Shown: positions 1-7,195 of the stretch, piece by piece
How positions within the stretch are numbered: the stretch's first letter is position 1
Layout: the number at the start of each line of letters is the position of its first letter
DNA from: Clostridia bacterium
Lineage (GTDB): Bacteria; Bacillota; Clostridia; Christensenellales; Aristaeellaceae
DNA: 9,244 nucleotides
NCBI GenBank assembly: GCA_016297535.1
Contig: JAEDGL010000097.1
Coordinates: 1-9,244 of the forward strand
Direction of reading: 5' to 3'
Made by a program: the position numbers and the translations under genes
The notes under the pieces: model-generated
What the model saw: the letters and a program-made list of their open reading frames with translations, nothing else
What the model was told of the DNA's origin: nothing
Databases searched by the model: none

Positions 1-34
1 GGCCTGTCCGTCCGCCTGACGGGCAGGCCTTTTG
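1..34 (+). terminator. Rho-independent terminator of an upstream gene
   Basis: A 10-bp stem (1-10 with 20-29, one G-U pair) closes a 9-base loop and is followed by TTTT at 30-33. This is the standard intrinsic terminator form on the plus strand, so a plus-strand gene probably ends just left of the window. The stem may extend further left, outside the window. Confidence 0.7.
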
Positions 35-55
35 TCAACCTTTTTTGACAAAGCC

Positions 56-84
56 TTGCGTGAACAGTGAAGAAAAGGTATAAT
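56..84 (+). promoter_or_regulatory. Sigma-A type promoter for the oxidoreductase operon
   Basis: A perfect TATAAT -10 box lies at 79-84. Exactly 17 bases upstream is TTGCGT (56-61), a 3/6 match to the -35 consensus. Transcription would start near 91, giving a leader of about 35 bases before the first gene, whose SD is AGGAGG at 111-116. A perfect TTGACA at 45-50 is also present but sits 28 bases from the -10 box, too far to pair with it. Confidence 0.65.
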
Positions 85-127
85 AAAAACAAATACCGCG
101 AAAAAACCAAAGGAGGCGTACTTTTTG

Positions 128-1306
128 ATGGAAAAGGTAAGATACGGTATTATTGGCGTAGGCGCACAGGGCGGTTTTTATGCCCAATACCTCACCGGCG
201 GTATGTCCGGCTTTGGCGCAAATCCCACCAATGCAGTTCTGGGCGCGCTGTGCGACATTGATCCCCAAAAGAAAACCATGTGCGAGATCATGTATCCCGA
301 GGTTTCCTTCTTTACGGATTGGAAGGACATGATTGCTTCCGGCAAGGTGGACGCTATTGTTACCACAGTTCCCCATTATCTGCATCCCGTCATCGCCATT
401 TATGCCCTGGAGCACGGCATGCCGGTGCTGGTGGAAAAGCCCGCGGGCGTGTATACCAAAGCCGTGCGCGAGATGAACGAGTGCGCCGCCGCGCATCCCG
501 AGGTGCCGTTTGGCATCATGTTTAACCAGCGCACCAACAAGCTGTACCAGCAGCTGCGCCAGATTGTGCAGTCCGGCGAGCTGGGCCAGGTGCGGCGCTC
601 CAACTGGATCATCAACTCCTGGTGGCGTCCCGACAGCTATTACCGCCAGAGCGCCTGGCGCGCCACCTGGGGCGGCGAGGGCGGCGGCGTGCTGGTGAAT
701 CAGGCCCCCCATCAGCTGGATCTGTGGCAGTGGATCTGCGGCATGCCTACCAAAATCCAATCCAAGATCATATACGGCTCTCACCGCGATATCATCGTGG
801 ATAACGACGTAACCATCGTGGCCGAATACGCCAACGGCGCCACTGGCTCCTTTGTTACCTGTACCCACGATGCCGTAGGCACCGACCGTTTGGAAATTGA
901 CCTGGACAACGGCAAGATCGTGGTGGAAGACAGCAAAAAGGCCACCATCTACCGTTTTACCCACGGGGAAGATGAAATGAACAACACCATGAGCATGCAG
1001 CAGGTATCCATGCTGGTGCGCGGCATGGGCGGCGGCAAGCTGTACGAGACCGAAACCATCGAAAATCAGGATGGCTGGGGCATTCAGCACGGCACGGTGC
1101 TTACCAATTTTGCCGCAAAGGTGCTGGGCGAGGGCGAACTGCTGGCTCCCGGCAGCGATGGCATCAACGGCGTCATGCTGGCCAACGCGGCGCTGCTTTC
1201 CAGCTGGCTGGGCAAGGAAATCGAACTGCCCGTGGATGAAGACCTTTACATTGCCGAGCTCAACAAGCGCATTGAAGCCGAAGGCAAGTTTCCCACCATC
1301 AAGTAA
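128..1306 (+). CDS. Gfo/Idh/MocA family NAD(P)-dependent oxidoreductase
   Basis: Predicted cytosolic dehydrogenase of 392 residues that oxidises or reduces a sugar, inositol or related polyol; the substrate cannot be named from sequence. The N-terminus starts directly with a Rossmann strand and a GxGxxG dinucleotide motif (G10, G12, G15). The family's EKP motif follows at E103-K104-P105, where the lysine is catalytic. A GGGVLVNQAPHQLD stretch places the conserved H195 and D198 in the substrate-binding alpha/beta domain. Length is usual for the family. ATG at 128 is preferred, 11 bases after AGGAGG (111-116); an in-frame TTG at 125 (8-base spacing) would add one residue and cannot be excluded. 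No signal peptide or membrane segment is seen. It is first in an operon with an isomerase/epimerase (21-base gap) and a HAD phosphatase, which fits a carbohydrate pathway. Confidence 0.93.
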   Translation: MEKVRYGIIGVGAQGGFYAQYLTGGMSGFGANPTNAVLGALCDIDPQKKTMCEIMYPEVSFFTDWKDMIASGKVDAIVTTVPHYLHPVIAIYALEHGMPVLVEKPAGVYTKAVREMNECAAAHPEVPFGIMFNQRTNKLYQQLRQIVQSGELGQVRRSNWIINSWWRPDSYYRQSAWRATWGGEGGGVLVNQAPHQLDLWQWICGMPTKIQSKIIYGSHRDIIVDNDVTIVAEYANGATGSFVTCTHDAVGTDRLEIDLDNGKIVVEDSKKATIYRFTHGEDEMNNTMSMQQVSMLVRGMGGGKLYETETIENQDGWGIQHGTVLTNFAAKVLGEGELLAPGSDGINGVMLANAALLSSWLGKEIELPVDEDLYIAELNKRIEAEGKFPTIK

Positions 1307-1327
1307 CCGAGTCTGGAGGAGAAAAGC

Positions 1328-2191
1328 ATGAAACAGATTAAAGTTGGCGTACAGGCTTCCATGCTCAAGCAGCCCTTTGGCCAAATCGGCGTTTTTGAAA
1401 CCCTCAAAAAAATCGGCGAGCTGGGCTACCATTCCGTCGAAATTTCCCAGGTGCCCATGACCCCCGAAAACGTGGCGCAGATGAAGCGCGCGCAGGAGGA
1501 ATGCGGCGTCAAGATTGCCGCCACCTCCGCCAGCGTGGCCCCCTCCGGCATGCCCGGTCAGGAGACCCTGGCCACTCATTTTGACAAAATCGTCAGGGAC
1601 TGCCGCGAGCTCAACTGCGATTTTATCCGCATCGGCATGCTGCCCTGGGATTGCATGGCCAATCTGGATAAGGTGCTGCATTTCTGCCGCATGGCCAACG
1701 TAGCCGCCAAAAAGCTGGCGGATGAAGGCATCAAGCTGTACTACCACAACCACCATGTGGAGTTTGCCCGTTTCAACGGAAAAACGATGCTGGATATCAT
1801 CCGCGAAAACGCCGGTCTGCTGGGCTTTGAGCTGGATGTGCACTGGGTGCACCGCGGCGGCTGCGACCCGGTGAAGGTGATCCGCGACTATGCCGGAAAG
1901 GTGGAGCTGATCCACCTCAAGGACTACCGCATCGGCTTGATGGGCCCGGAAGCCTTCGCGGCGCTGGGCAAGGGCGATTTCAAGAGCTTTATGGGCGAAT
2001 TCCGCAATACGGTGCAGTTTGCCGAGGTGGGGGAAGGCACGCTGGATATGCCTGCCATCATCGAGGCCAGCCTGGAATCCGGCGCGAAGCAGTTCTTCAT
2101 TGAGCAGGATGAAACCTACGGCCGCGATCCCTTTGATTGCCTGGTCATCTCCCGCGACAACCTTAACAAAATGGGCTATGAGCTGATCTGA
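1328..2191 (+). CDS. Sugar phosphate isomerase/epimerase (xylose isomerase-like TIM barrel)
   Basis: A 287-residue cytosolic protein of the AP endonuclease 2/xylose isomerase-like superfamily, related to the IolE/IolI/tagatose-epimerase group. Visible hallmarks are the HNHH segment at 140-143 followed by E145, ELDVHW at 168-173 (candidate metal ligands E168, D170 and H172), HLKD at 196-199, a GEGTLDMP turn near 235, and E259 in FFIEQDE near the C-terminus. These are the positions where the family binds a divalent metal for proton transfer or dehydration chemistry. SD GGAGGA (1315-1320) is 7 bases before the ATG. Gfo/Idh/MocA dehydrogenases and these barrels are often paired in inositol and keto-sugar catabolism, so sequential action on one substrate is likely but inferred. 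Whether it isomerises, epimerises or dehydrates cannot be told here. Confidence 0.9.
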   Translation: MKQIKVGVQASMLKQPFGQIGVFETLKKIGELGYHSVEISQVPMTPENVAQMKRAQEECGVKIAATSASVAPSGMPGQETLATHFDKIVRDCRELNCDFIRIGMLPWDCMANLDKVLHFCRMANVAAKKLADEGIKLYYHNHHVEFARFNGKTMLDIIRENAGLLGFELDVHWVHRGGCDPVKVIRDYAGKVELIHLKDYRIGLMGPEAFAALGKGDFKSFMGEFRNTVQFAEVGEGTLDMPAIIEASLESGAKQFFIEQDETYGRDPFDCLVISRDNLNKMGYELI

Positions 2192-2197
2192 CCGGGT

Positions 2198-3016
2198 ATG
2201 AAAACGCTCTACGTATCTGATCTGGATGGCACGCTGCTGCGCAGCGACGAGCGTACGTCCGAATACACCAACCAAACCATCAACCGTCTCGTGGCGCAGG
2301 GCGTAATGTTCTCCTACGCCACGGCGCGGTCCTTCCACACATCGCACAAGGTAACGGCCGGGCTGAACGCCAAAATCCCGCTGATTACCTACAACGGCTG
2401 CATGGTGGTGGATAATGTGGACGGCTCGTTCCTTTTGCGCAATTTCTTTGATAACGGTGTGCGCGAGGTTATGAAGGATCTGTTTGCGCACGGGGTTTAC
2501 CCCATTGCATACGGCTTTGTGCAGGGAGAAGAATGCTTTTCGCTGCTTCCCGCCAAAAGCTCCCAGGGGGTGCTGGATTTTAACCAGACCCGCAGGGGCG
2601 ACAGGCGCTACCGCATGGTGGATACCGAGGAAGCCCTGATGGAGGGAGAGCTTTTCTACCTTACCTGCATCGACCGGGAAGAAAAGCTGCTCCCGCTGTA
2701 CCACAAGTACCGGGACCGCTATCATTGCGTGTATCAGCTTGACCTGTATTCCCACGAGCCCTGGCTGGAAATCATCCCACCAACCGCCAGCAAGGCCAAC
2801 GCCATCCGTCAGCTAAAGCAGACGCTTGGCTACGAAAGACTGGTGGTGTTTGGCGATGGCAAAAACGATGTGGATATGTTTGACATGGCCGACGAAGCCT
2901 ATGCTGTAGCCAACGCCGTGCCGGAGCTGAAAGCGCGCGCGACAGCCGTGATCGGCAGCAACAACGAGGATGGCGTGGCCAGATGGCTGGAAGCCCATGC
3001 CCAGCCGTGGAGGTAA
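2198..3016 (+). CDS. Cof-type HAD-IIB family hydrolase (probable sugar-phosphate phosphatase)
   Basis: A 272-residue haloacid dehalogenase superfamily phosphatase. Motif I is DLDGT with nucleophile D8 and acid/base D10. Motif II is in the YATARS stretch near residue 42, the motif III lysine is K199 (ASKAN), and motif IV is GDGKND at 219-224, with D220 and D224 for magnesium. The insert between motifs II and III is a large C2-type cap, as in the Cof/YidA/YbiV proteins that dephosphorylate sugar phosphates and similar small metabolites. The ATG lies 6 bases after the isomerase stop with no clear SD, so translation probably depends on termination-reinitiation from the gene before it. It closes the operon, with a terminator at 3085. 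Its place suggests it dephosphorylates an intermediate of the same pathway, but Cof proteins are promiscuous and this is only inference. Confidence 0.9.
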   Translation: MKTLYVSDLDGTLLRSDERTSEYTNQTINRLVAQGVMFSYATARSFHTSHKVTAGLNAKIPLITYNGCMVVDNVDGSFLLRNFFDNGVREVMKDLFAHGVYPIAYGFVQGEECFSLLPAKSSQGVLDFNQTRRGDRRYRMVDTEEALMEGELFYLTCIDREEKLLPLYHKYRDRYHCVYQLDLYSHEPWLEIIPPTASKANAIRQLKQTLGYERLVVFGDGKNDVDMFDMADEAYAVANAVPELKARATAVIGSNNEDGVARWLEAHAQPWR

Positions 3017-3024
3017 AAGCGACG

Positions 3025-3070
3025 GGCTCGGAACAGGAGCCGGAGGGCTACGGCCCCACCTCCCGGAGGT
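3025..3070 (+). other. Run of small GC-rich hairpins in the HAD gene 3' untranslated region
   Basis: Directly after the HAD stop come three potential hairpins: GGCTC/GAGCC (3025-3029 with 3037-3041), GGGC-TACG-GCCC (3045-3056, a C(UNCG)G tetraloop of the extra-stable class) and ACCTC-CCG-GAGGT (3058-3070). The terminator hairpin at 3085 follows. An alternative fold pairs GGAGG (3042-3046) with CCTCC (3059-3063). The pairings are seen directly. A role in protecting the 3' end of the mRNA, or as a small RNA, is speculation. No known riboswitch consensus is recognisable. Confidence 0.35.
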
Positions 3071-3084
3071 TTATCGACAGCCTC

Positions 3085-3114
3085 ACAGGAAGTGCAAAAG
3101 CACTTCCTGTTTTT
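3085..3114 (+). terminator. Rho-independent terminator of the oxidoreductase-isomerase-HAD operon
   Basis: A perfect 11-bp stem (3085-3095 with 3100-3110), an AAAA tetraloop and a following TTTTCTGTTT tract. This is a strong intrinsic terminator on the plus strand and separates the sugar operon from the methionine operon, whose promoter starts just after it. Confidence 0.9.
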
Positions 3115-3121
3115 CTGTTTC

Positions 3122-3150
3122 TTGCACTTGCAATCAAAACAGCGTATAAT
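3122..3150 (+). promoter_or_regulatory. Sigma-A type promoter for the metF-metH operon
   Basis: A perfect TATAAT is at 3145-3150, with TTGCAC (3122-3127, 3/6 match to -35) 17 bases upstream. The predicted start is near 3157, leaving a leader of about 60 bases to the metF ATG. That is too short for a SAM or cobalamin riboswitch, and no such consensus is visible. Confidence 0.65.
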
Positions 3151-3175
3151 GCAAAAACAATCTCTTTGAAGCCCT

Positions 3176-3188
3176 GCCTCCCGGAGGC
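3176..3188 (+). repeat. Second copy of CCTCCCGGAGG in the metF leader
   Basis: The 11-base near-palindrome CCTCCCGGAGG at 3177-3187 is identical to 3059-3069 on the other side of the operon boundary. Each copy can form a 5-bp hairpin with a CCG loop (here GCCTC/GAGGC). Each contains both an SD-like GGAGG and an anti-SD-like CCTCC. This copy lies 16 bases upstream of the real metF SD (AAGGAG, 3204-3209), and its CTCC could pair with the GGAG of that SD. Function is unproven. Confidence 0.4.
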
Positions 3189-3218
3189 GCCCGCATTTTC
3201 CGCAAGGAGTTGGTCAGC

Positions 3219-4103
3219 ATGAAACTTACGCAGGTGTTCCAAAGCGGCAAACTTTCGCTTTCCTTTGAGGTGTTTCCGCCCAAAACCGGCAGCAGCTTTG
3301 AAACCGTGCGCACCGCCACGGAGGAAATTGCCCGGCTCAGACCCTCTTTCATGAGCGTTACCTACGGCGCGGGCGGCGGCACCAGCCGCTATACACTGGA
3401 TATCGCGCGCAAAATCAAGCATGAATATGGTGTGCCGACGCTGGCGCATCTTACCTGCGTATCCTCCACCCGCGAAACGGTCAGGCAGCGCATTGCGGAT
3501 ATGGAGGCTGCCGGCATTGAAAATGTGATGGCGCTGCGCGGCGATCTGCCCCCGGAAATGGCGGACCAGGACCGAAGCGCCTGGCATTACCGCTATGCGG
3601 TGGATCTGATCCGGGAGCTCCGGGAAAGCGGCGCGGATTTTTGCATCGGCGGGGCATGCTACCCCGAAATCCACCCCGAGAGCGCCAGCCAGAAGGAGGA
3701 TATCCGCTATCTGAAGGAAAAGGTGGACGCCGGATGCAGCTTCCTGACCACGCAGATGTTTTTTGACAACCATCTGCTGTACAACTTTCTGTACAAGATC
3801 CGGGAAGCGGGCATCACCGTGCCCGTTATTCCGGGGGTCATGCCCATTACCAACGCCAATCAGGTGGAGCGCGCCATGCGGCTGAGCGGCTCGTTCATGC
3901 CGCAGCGCTTCAAAAGCCTGGTGGACCGGTTTGGCTCCTCACCCGCAGCCATGAAGCAGGCGGGCATCGCCTATGCAACCGACCAGATCATCGATCTGTT
4001 TGCCAACGGCATCACCAACGTGCACGTGTATTCCATGAACAAGCCGGATGTGGCGCAGAAGATTCAGGCAAACCTGAGCGATCTGCTGGGGATGAACGCA
4101 TGA
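3219..4103 (+). CDS. metF: 5,10-methylenetetrahydrofolate reductase
   Basis: FAD-dependent cytosolic enzyme that reduces 5,10-methylene-THF to 5-methyl-THF, the methyl donor for the MetH encoded two genes downstream. The 294 residues match the single-domain bacterial MetF length (about 296 in E. coli). Family landmarks are all present: FEVFPPK with catalytic acid E17, VTYGAGGG with T48, AHLTC with H77, ALRGD with D109, GGACYPEIHPE at 144-154 and TTQMFFDN with Q179 and D183. ATG at 3219 is chosen because AAGGAG (3204-3209) is 9 bases upstream; the in-frame TTG at 3210 touches the SD and is not credible. The stop overlaps the next start by 4 bases (ATGA), indicating translational coupling. It is a TIM barrel without the C-terminal regulatory domain of eukaryotic MTHFR. 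The natural electron donor cannot be read from sequence. Confidence 0.96.
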   Translation: MKLTQVFQSGKLSLSFEVFPPKTGSSFETVRTATEEIARLRPSFMSVTYGAGGGTSRYTLDIARKIKHEYGVPTLAHLTCVSSTRETVRQRIADMEAAGIENVMALRGDLPPEMADQDRSAWHYRYAVDLIRELRESGADFCIGGACYPEIHPESASQKEDIRYLKEKVDAGCSFLTTQMFFDNHLLYNFLYKIREAGITVPVIPGVMPITNANQVERAMRLSGSFMPQRFKSLVDRFGSSPAAMKQAGIAYATDQIIDLFANGITNVHVYSMNKPDVAQKIQANLSDLLGMNA

Positions 4104-4753
4104 GCGCCGTGCTTTGCTGGCAGGGAGAGCTGCCACCGGTCAATGAGCGCGAAGCGCTGCGCTATGCGGGTGTGAAGGAGCCGTCTGATGAGATGACGGC
4201 GTTGCTTCATGAGTGCGTGGCTCTTGGCGAAAAGCTGCTTGCCCCGCGCGTGTGCTATGCCTTTTATCCCGTCAAACGGGTGGAGGGCGGTCTGGATCTG
4301 GGCTTTGCGCAAACGCAGTCAAACGCCCTGAGGCGCAACCTGTCGGGCTGTGATCAGATCGTGCTGTTTGCCGCCACCATCGGGCTGGGAATGGACCGGC
4401 TGACGGCCCGGCACGCGCAGCTTTCGCCCGTGCGCGGCGTAATGCTGCAGGCCATCGGCGCAGAACGCGTGGAAAGCCTGTGCGACGCCTTTGAAAACCA
4501 GCTCATCCGCCAGGGATACGAGCTTCGCCCGCGCTTCAGCCCCGGGTATGGCGATCTGCCGCTGGCGCTGCAGCGCGATGTGTTTGCCGCGCTGGATTGC
4601 CCGGGGCGCATCGGCGTAAGCCTGAACGAAAGCCTGCTGATGTCGCCCAGCAAATCGGTTACAGCCATCATCGGCCTTTTGAACAGGCAGCAACCGCCAT
4701 GCGCGCACCGCTGCGCGGCATGCACCCGCAACGAATGCCTTTACAGGAGATAA
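4100..4753 (+). CDS. Stand-alone B12-dependent methionine synthase activation protein
   Basis: A 217-residue protein resembling the C-terminal activation (AdoMet-binding) domain of MetH. In E. coli that domain is fused to the enzyme and supports reductive methylation of cob(II)alamin with AdoMet. Seen here are the signature RPRFSPGYGDLP (143-154), which matches the RxxPGY element that contacts AdoMet in MetH, and PSKSVTAIIGL (from about 183), also conserved in the domain. The N-terminal third is a poorly conserved helical part. The C-terminal tail carries C201, C205, C208 and C213 (CX3CX2CX4C), which full-length MetH lacks; it could hold a metal or an Fe-S cluster. The start overlaps the metF stop, and metH begins 3 bases after its stop, with the metH SD formed by this gene's last two codons. 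The downstream MetH lacks this domain, so the two should act as one enzyme. Confidence 0.9.
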   Translation: MSAVLCWQGELPPVNEREALRYAGVKEPSDEMTALLHECVALGEKLLAPRVCYAFYPVKRVEGGLDLGFAQTQSNALRRNLSGCDQIVLFAATIGLGMDRLTARHAQLSPVRGVMLQAIGAERVESLCDAFENQLIRQGYELRPRFSPGYGDLPLALQRDVFAALDCPGRIGVSLNESLLMSPSKSVTAIIGLLNRQQPPCAHRCAACTRNECLYRR

Positions 4754-4756
4754 CGT

Positions 4757-7144
4757 ATGAACATTACCGAATACATGAAGGATCACATTGTTTATCTGGA
4801 TGGCGGCATGGGCACGCTGCTGCACAGCGCGGGGCTTGAGCCCGGCGAGCCTCCCGAGCGATGGAACCTGACCCACCCGGAAGTCATTACGTCCATTCAC
4901 CGGGCGTACTTTGACGCGGGCTCCCATGTGGTTGCCACCAATACCTTTGGCGCCAACAGCCTTCACTTTGGGGAGCAGGAGCTGGAGCGCATCATCCGCG
5001 CGGCGGTAGCCAACGCAAAGGCCGCGCGGGATGGCAGCGCGGGCACCCAGCCCAAATTCATCGCGCTGGATATCGGCCCCACGGGACGCATGCTCAAACC
5101 CTACGGCGATCTTGATTTTGAGAACGCCGTAAGCGTGTTTGCCAAAACCGTGCAAACCGGCGCGGCGTGCGGCGTGGATCTGATTTTGATTGAAACCATG
5201 AACGACAGCTACGAAACCAAGGCCGCTTTGCTGGCCGCGAAGGAAAGCTGTGATCTGCCCGTGTTTGTGTCCAACGCCTACGGCGCGGACGGCAAGCTGA
5301 TGACCGGCGCCACGCCCGCGGCCATGGTGGCCCTGCTGGAGGGCATGCGCGCCGATGCGATTGGCGTAAATTGCTCGCTGGGCCCGCAGGCGCTGGCACC
5401 CGTGGTGCGCGAATATCTCAAATACGCCTCCGTGCCCGTGCTGCTCAAGCCCAACGCGGGCATGCCGCGCGTGCAGGACGGACAAACGGTTTATGATGTT
5501 ATGCCGGACGCGTTTGCGCAGGAGGTGCAGGCGCTGCTGCGGGAGGGGGTACGCCTGGCCGGCGGCTGCTGCGGCACCACGCCGCAGTATATCCGCGCGC
5601 TCACGCAAACGGCCGTCCAGCCGGTGCCGGTGCGGGAAAAGGCGTATTCCTGCGTCTCTTCCTACAGCCACGCGGTGTTTTTTGGCAAAGAACCCGTGCT
5701 GATTGGCGAGCGTATCAACCCCACCGGCAAAAAGCCCTTCAAGGAAGCATTGCGCGCGCATGATATCGGCTACCTTCTGCGCGAAGGCATTGCCCAGCAG
5801 GATCAGGGGGCGCAGGTGCTGGATGTAAACGTGGGCCTGCCGGAGATTGACGAAACGGAGATGCTTACCACCGCCGTGTGCGAGCTGCAGGCCATTATCG
5901 ACCTGCCTTTGCAGATTGATACCTCAAACGCATGCGCCATGGAGGCCGCCCTGCGCCGCTACAACGGCAAGGCGATGATCAACTCCGTCAACGGCAAGCA
6001 ATCCAGCATGGACGCGGTATTCCCGCTGGTTCAAAAATACGGCGGGCTGGTGGTAGCGCTCACGCTGGATGAAAACGGCATTCCCGAAACGGCGCAGGGG
6101 CGTGTGGAGATTGCCCGGCGCATTCTGGCCGAGGCGGCAACCTACGGCATCGCGCCCAAAAACCTGATTTTTGATCCGCTGGCCATGGCTGTAAGCGCCG
6201 GGCCCGGAGCGGCGAAGGTTACGCTGGAGAGTGTGGAGCGCATTCATAACGAGCTGGGCTGCCGTACATCGCTGGGTGTATCCAACGTATCCTTCGGACT
6301 GCCGCAACGCGATCTGATCAACAGTACCTTTTTTGCCATGGCGCTGCAATGCGGGCTGGATGCAGCCATCATGAACCCCTATTCCGCCGAGATGATGAAA
6401 ACCTTTTACGCCTGCCGCGCCCTGAATGGCCTGGATGAGGGCTTTGCCTCCTACATCGCCTTTGCGCAGCAGGCCCCCGAAGCACAGCCCACGGCGCCCG
6501 CTGCTGTACCGGCAGTACAGGCGCAGGAAGGCAGCGCCCTTCAGCAGGCCATCGTCAGAGGGCTGCGCGAGCAGGCGGCTTTGCTGACGGACGAGCTGCT
6601 TTCCGGCACGCAGCCGCTTTGCATTGTGCAGCAGGAAATCATTCCCGCGCTCAACCGCGTAGGCGTCGGGTTTGAAAACAAAACCGTTTATCTGCCCCAG
6701 CTGCTGATGAGCGCCGAGGCGGCCAAGGCGGCCTTTGAAAGGATCAAGACAGCCATGCCCGCAGGCGGCGGAGCTGCGCACGGCCCCTTTGTGCTGGCCA
6801 CCGTCCAGGGTGATATTCACGACATCGGCAAAAACATCGTGCGCCTGCTTTTGGAAAACTACGGCTTTCAGGTGGTGGATCTGGGCAGGGATGTCGCGCC
6901 GGAAACGGTGACCGAAACGGTCGTCCGCCTGCATGCGCCCCTTGCCGGACTGAGCGCGCTGATGACCACCACCGTGCCCGCCATGGAAAAAACCATCCGC
7001 CTGCTGCATAGCCGGGCACCCTGGTGCAGGGTGATTGTGGGCGGCGCGGTGCTTACGCAGGAATACGCCCACCAGATTGGCGCGGACGCCTATGCGCGCG
7101 ACGCCATGGAGGTAGTGCGCGCCGCAGAGGCCATGGAGCCCTGA
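4757..7144 (+). CDS. metH: Cobalamin-dependent methionine synthase, short form lacking the activation domain
   Basis: A 795-residue enzyme that transfers the methyl group of 5-methyl-THF to homocysteine through bound cobalamin. Domains in order: homocysteine-binding barrel (about 1-285) with zinc ligands C206 (GVNC) and C271/C272 (GGCCGT); pterin-binding barrel (about 310-565) starting at LIGERINPTGKK; an Ala/Pro-rich linker (about 574-594); helical cap (about 595-665); and B12-binding Rossmann domain (about 670-795) with the DxHxxG motif at D686-H688-G691, where H688 is the lower cobalt ligand. The protein ends right after the B12 domain. E. coli MetH has about 1227 residues including an activation domain, which is supplied here by the gene upstream. 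SD AGGAG (4745-4749) is 7 bases before the ATG. A strong terminator follows the stop within 15 bases. Confidence 0.96.
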   Translation: MNITEYMKDHIVYLDGGMGTLLHSAGLEPGEPPERWNLTHPEVITSIHRAYFDAGSHVVATNTFGANSLHFGEQELERIIRAAVANAKAARDGSAGTQPKFIALDIGPTGRMLKPYGDLDFENAVSVFAKTVQTGAACGVDLILIETMNDSYETKAALLAAKESCDLPVFVSNAYGADGKLMTGATPAAMVALLEGMRADAIGVNCSLGPQALAPVVREYLKYASVPVLLKPNAGMPRVQDGQTVYDVMPDAFAQEVQALLREGVRLAGGCCGTTPQYIRALTQTAVQPVPVREKAYSCVSSYSHAVFFGKEPVLIGERINPTGKKPFKEALRAHDIGYLLREGIAQQDQGAQVLDVNVGLPEIDETEMLTTAVCELQAIIDLPLQIDTSNACAMEAALRRYNGKAMINSVNGKQSSMDAVFPLVQKYGGLVVALTLDENGIPETAQGRVEIARRILAEAATYGIAPKNLIFDPLAMAVSAGPGAAKVTLESVERIHNELGCRTSLGVSNVSFGLPQRDLINSTFFAMALQCGLDAAIMNPYSAEMMKTFYACRALNGLDEGFASYIAFAQQAPEAQPTAPAAVPAVQAQEGSALQQAIVRGLREQAALLTDELLSGTQPLCIVQQEIIPALNRVGVGFENKTVYLPQLLMSAEAAKAAFERIKTAMPAGGGAAHGPFVLATVQGDIHDIGKNIVRLLLENYGFQVVDLGRDVAPETVTETVVRLHAPLAGLSALMTTTVPAMEKTIRLLHSRAPWCRVIVGGAVLTQEYAHQIGADAYARDAMEVVRAAEAMEP

Positions 7145-7158
7145 ACGGCCCCATTTGA

Positions 7159-7195
7159 CGGATCGTCTCTTAAGGGAAGAGACGATCCGCTTTTT
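7159..7195 (+). terminator. Rho-independent terminator of the metF-metH operon
   Basis: A perfect 13-bp stem (7159-7171 with 7177-7189) with a 5-base loop, then C and TTTTT (7191-7195). The T tract overlaps the stop codon of the convergent kinase-like gene (7194-7196). Read on the minus strand the hairpin has no T run after it, so it serves mainly the plus strand. Confidence 0.92.

Noticed and set aside
45..50. Perfect TTGACA as the -35 box of the first operon
   Set aside because: It is 28 bases from the TATAAT at 79-84, beyond any workable spacing, and there is no other -10 box at 16-18 bases.
35..2755. A 906-codon open frame on the minus strand across the sugar operon
   Set aside because: It is antisense to three genes with clear family motifs, has no SD at its start and shows no recognisable motif. 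In GC-rich genes with biased codon use the opposite frame often lacks stops.
3017..3218. SAM, THF or cobalamin riboswitch ahead of metF
   Set aside because: The region is interrupted by a terminator and then a promoter. The leader after the likely start is about 60 bases and none of the conserved core sequences of these riboswitches can be seen.
4319..7072. Long minus-strand open frames (480 codons at 4319-5761 and 382 codons at 5924-7072) opposite the activation gene and metH
   Set aside because: Same codon-bias effect. The plus-strand proteins carry complete catalytic motifs; the antisense translations are His/Gly/Ala-rich without domain features.
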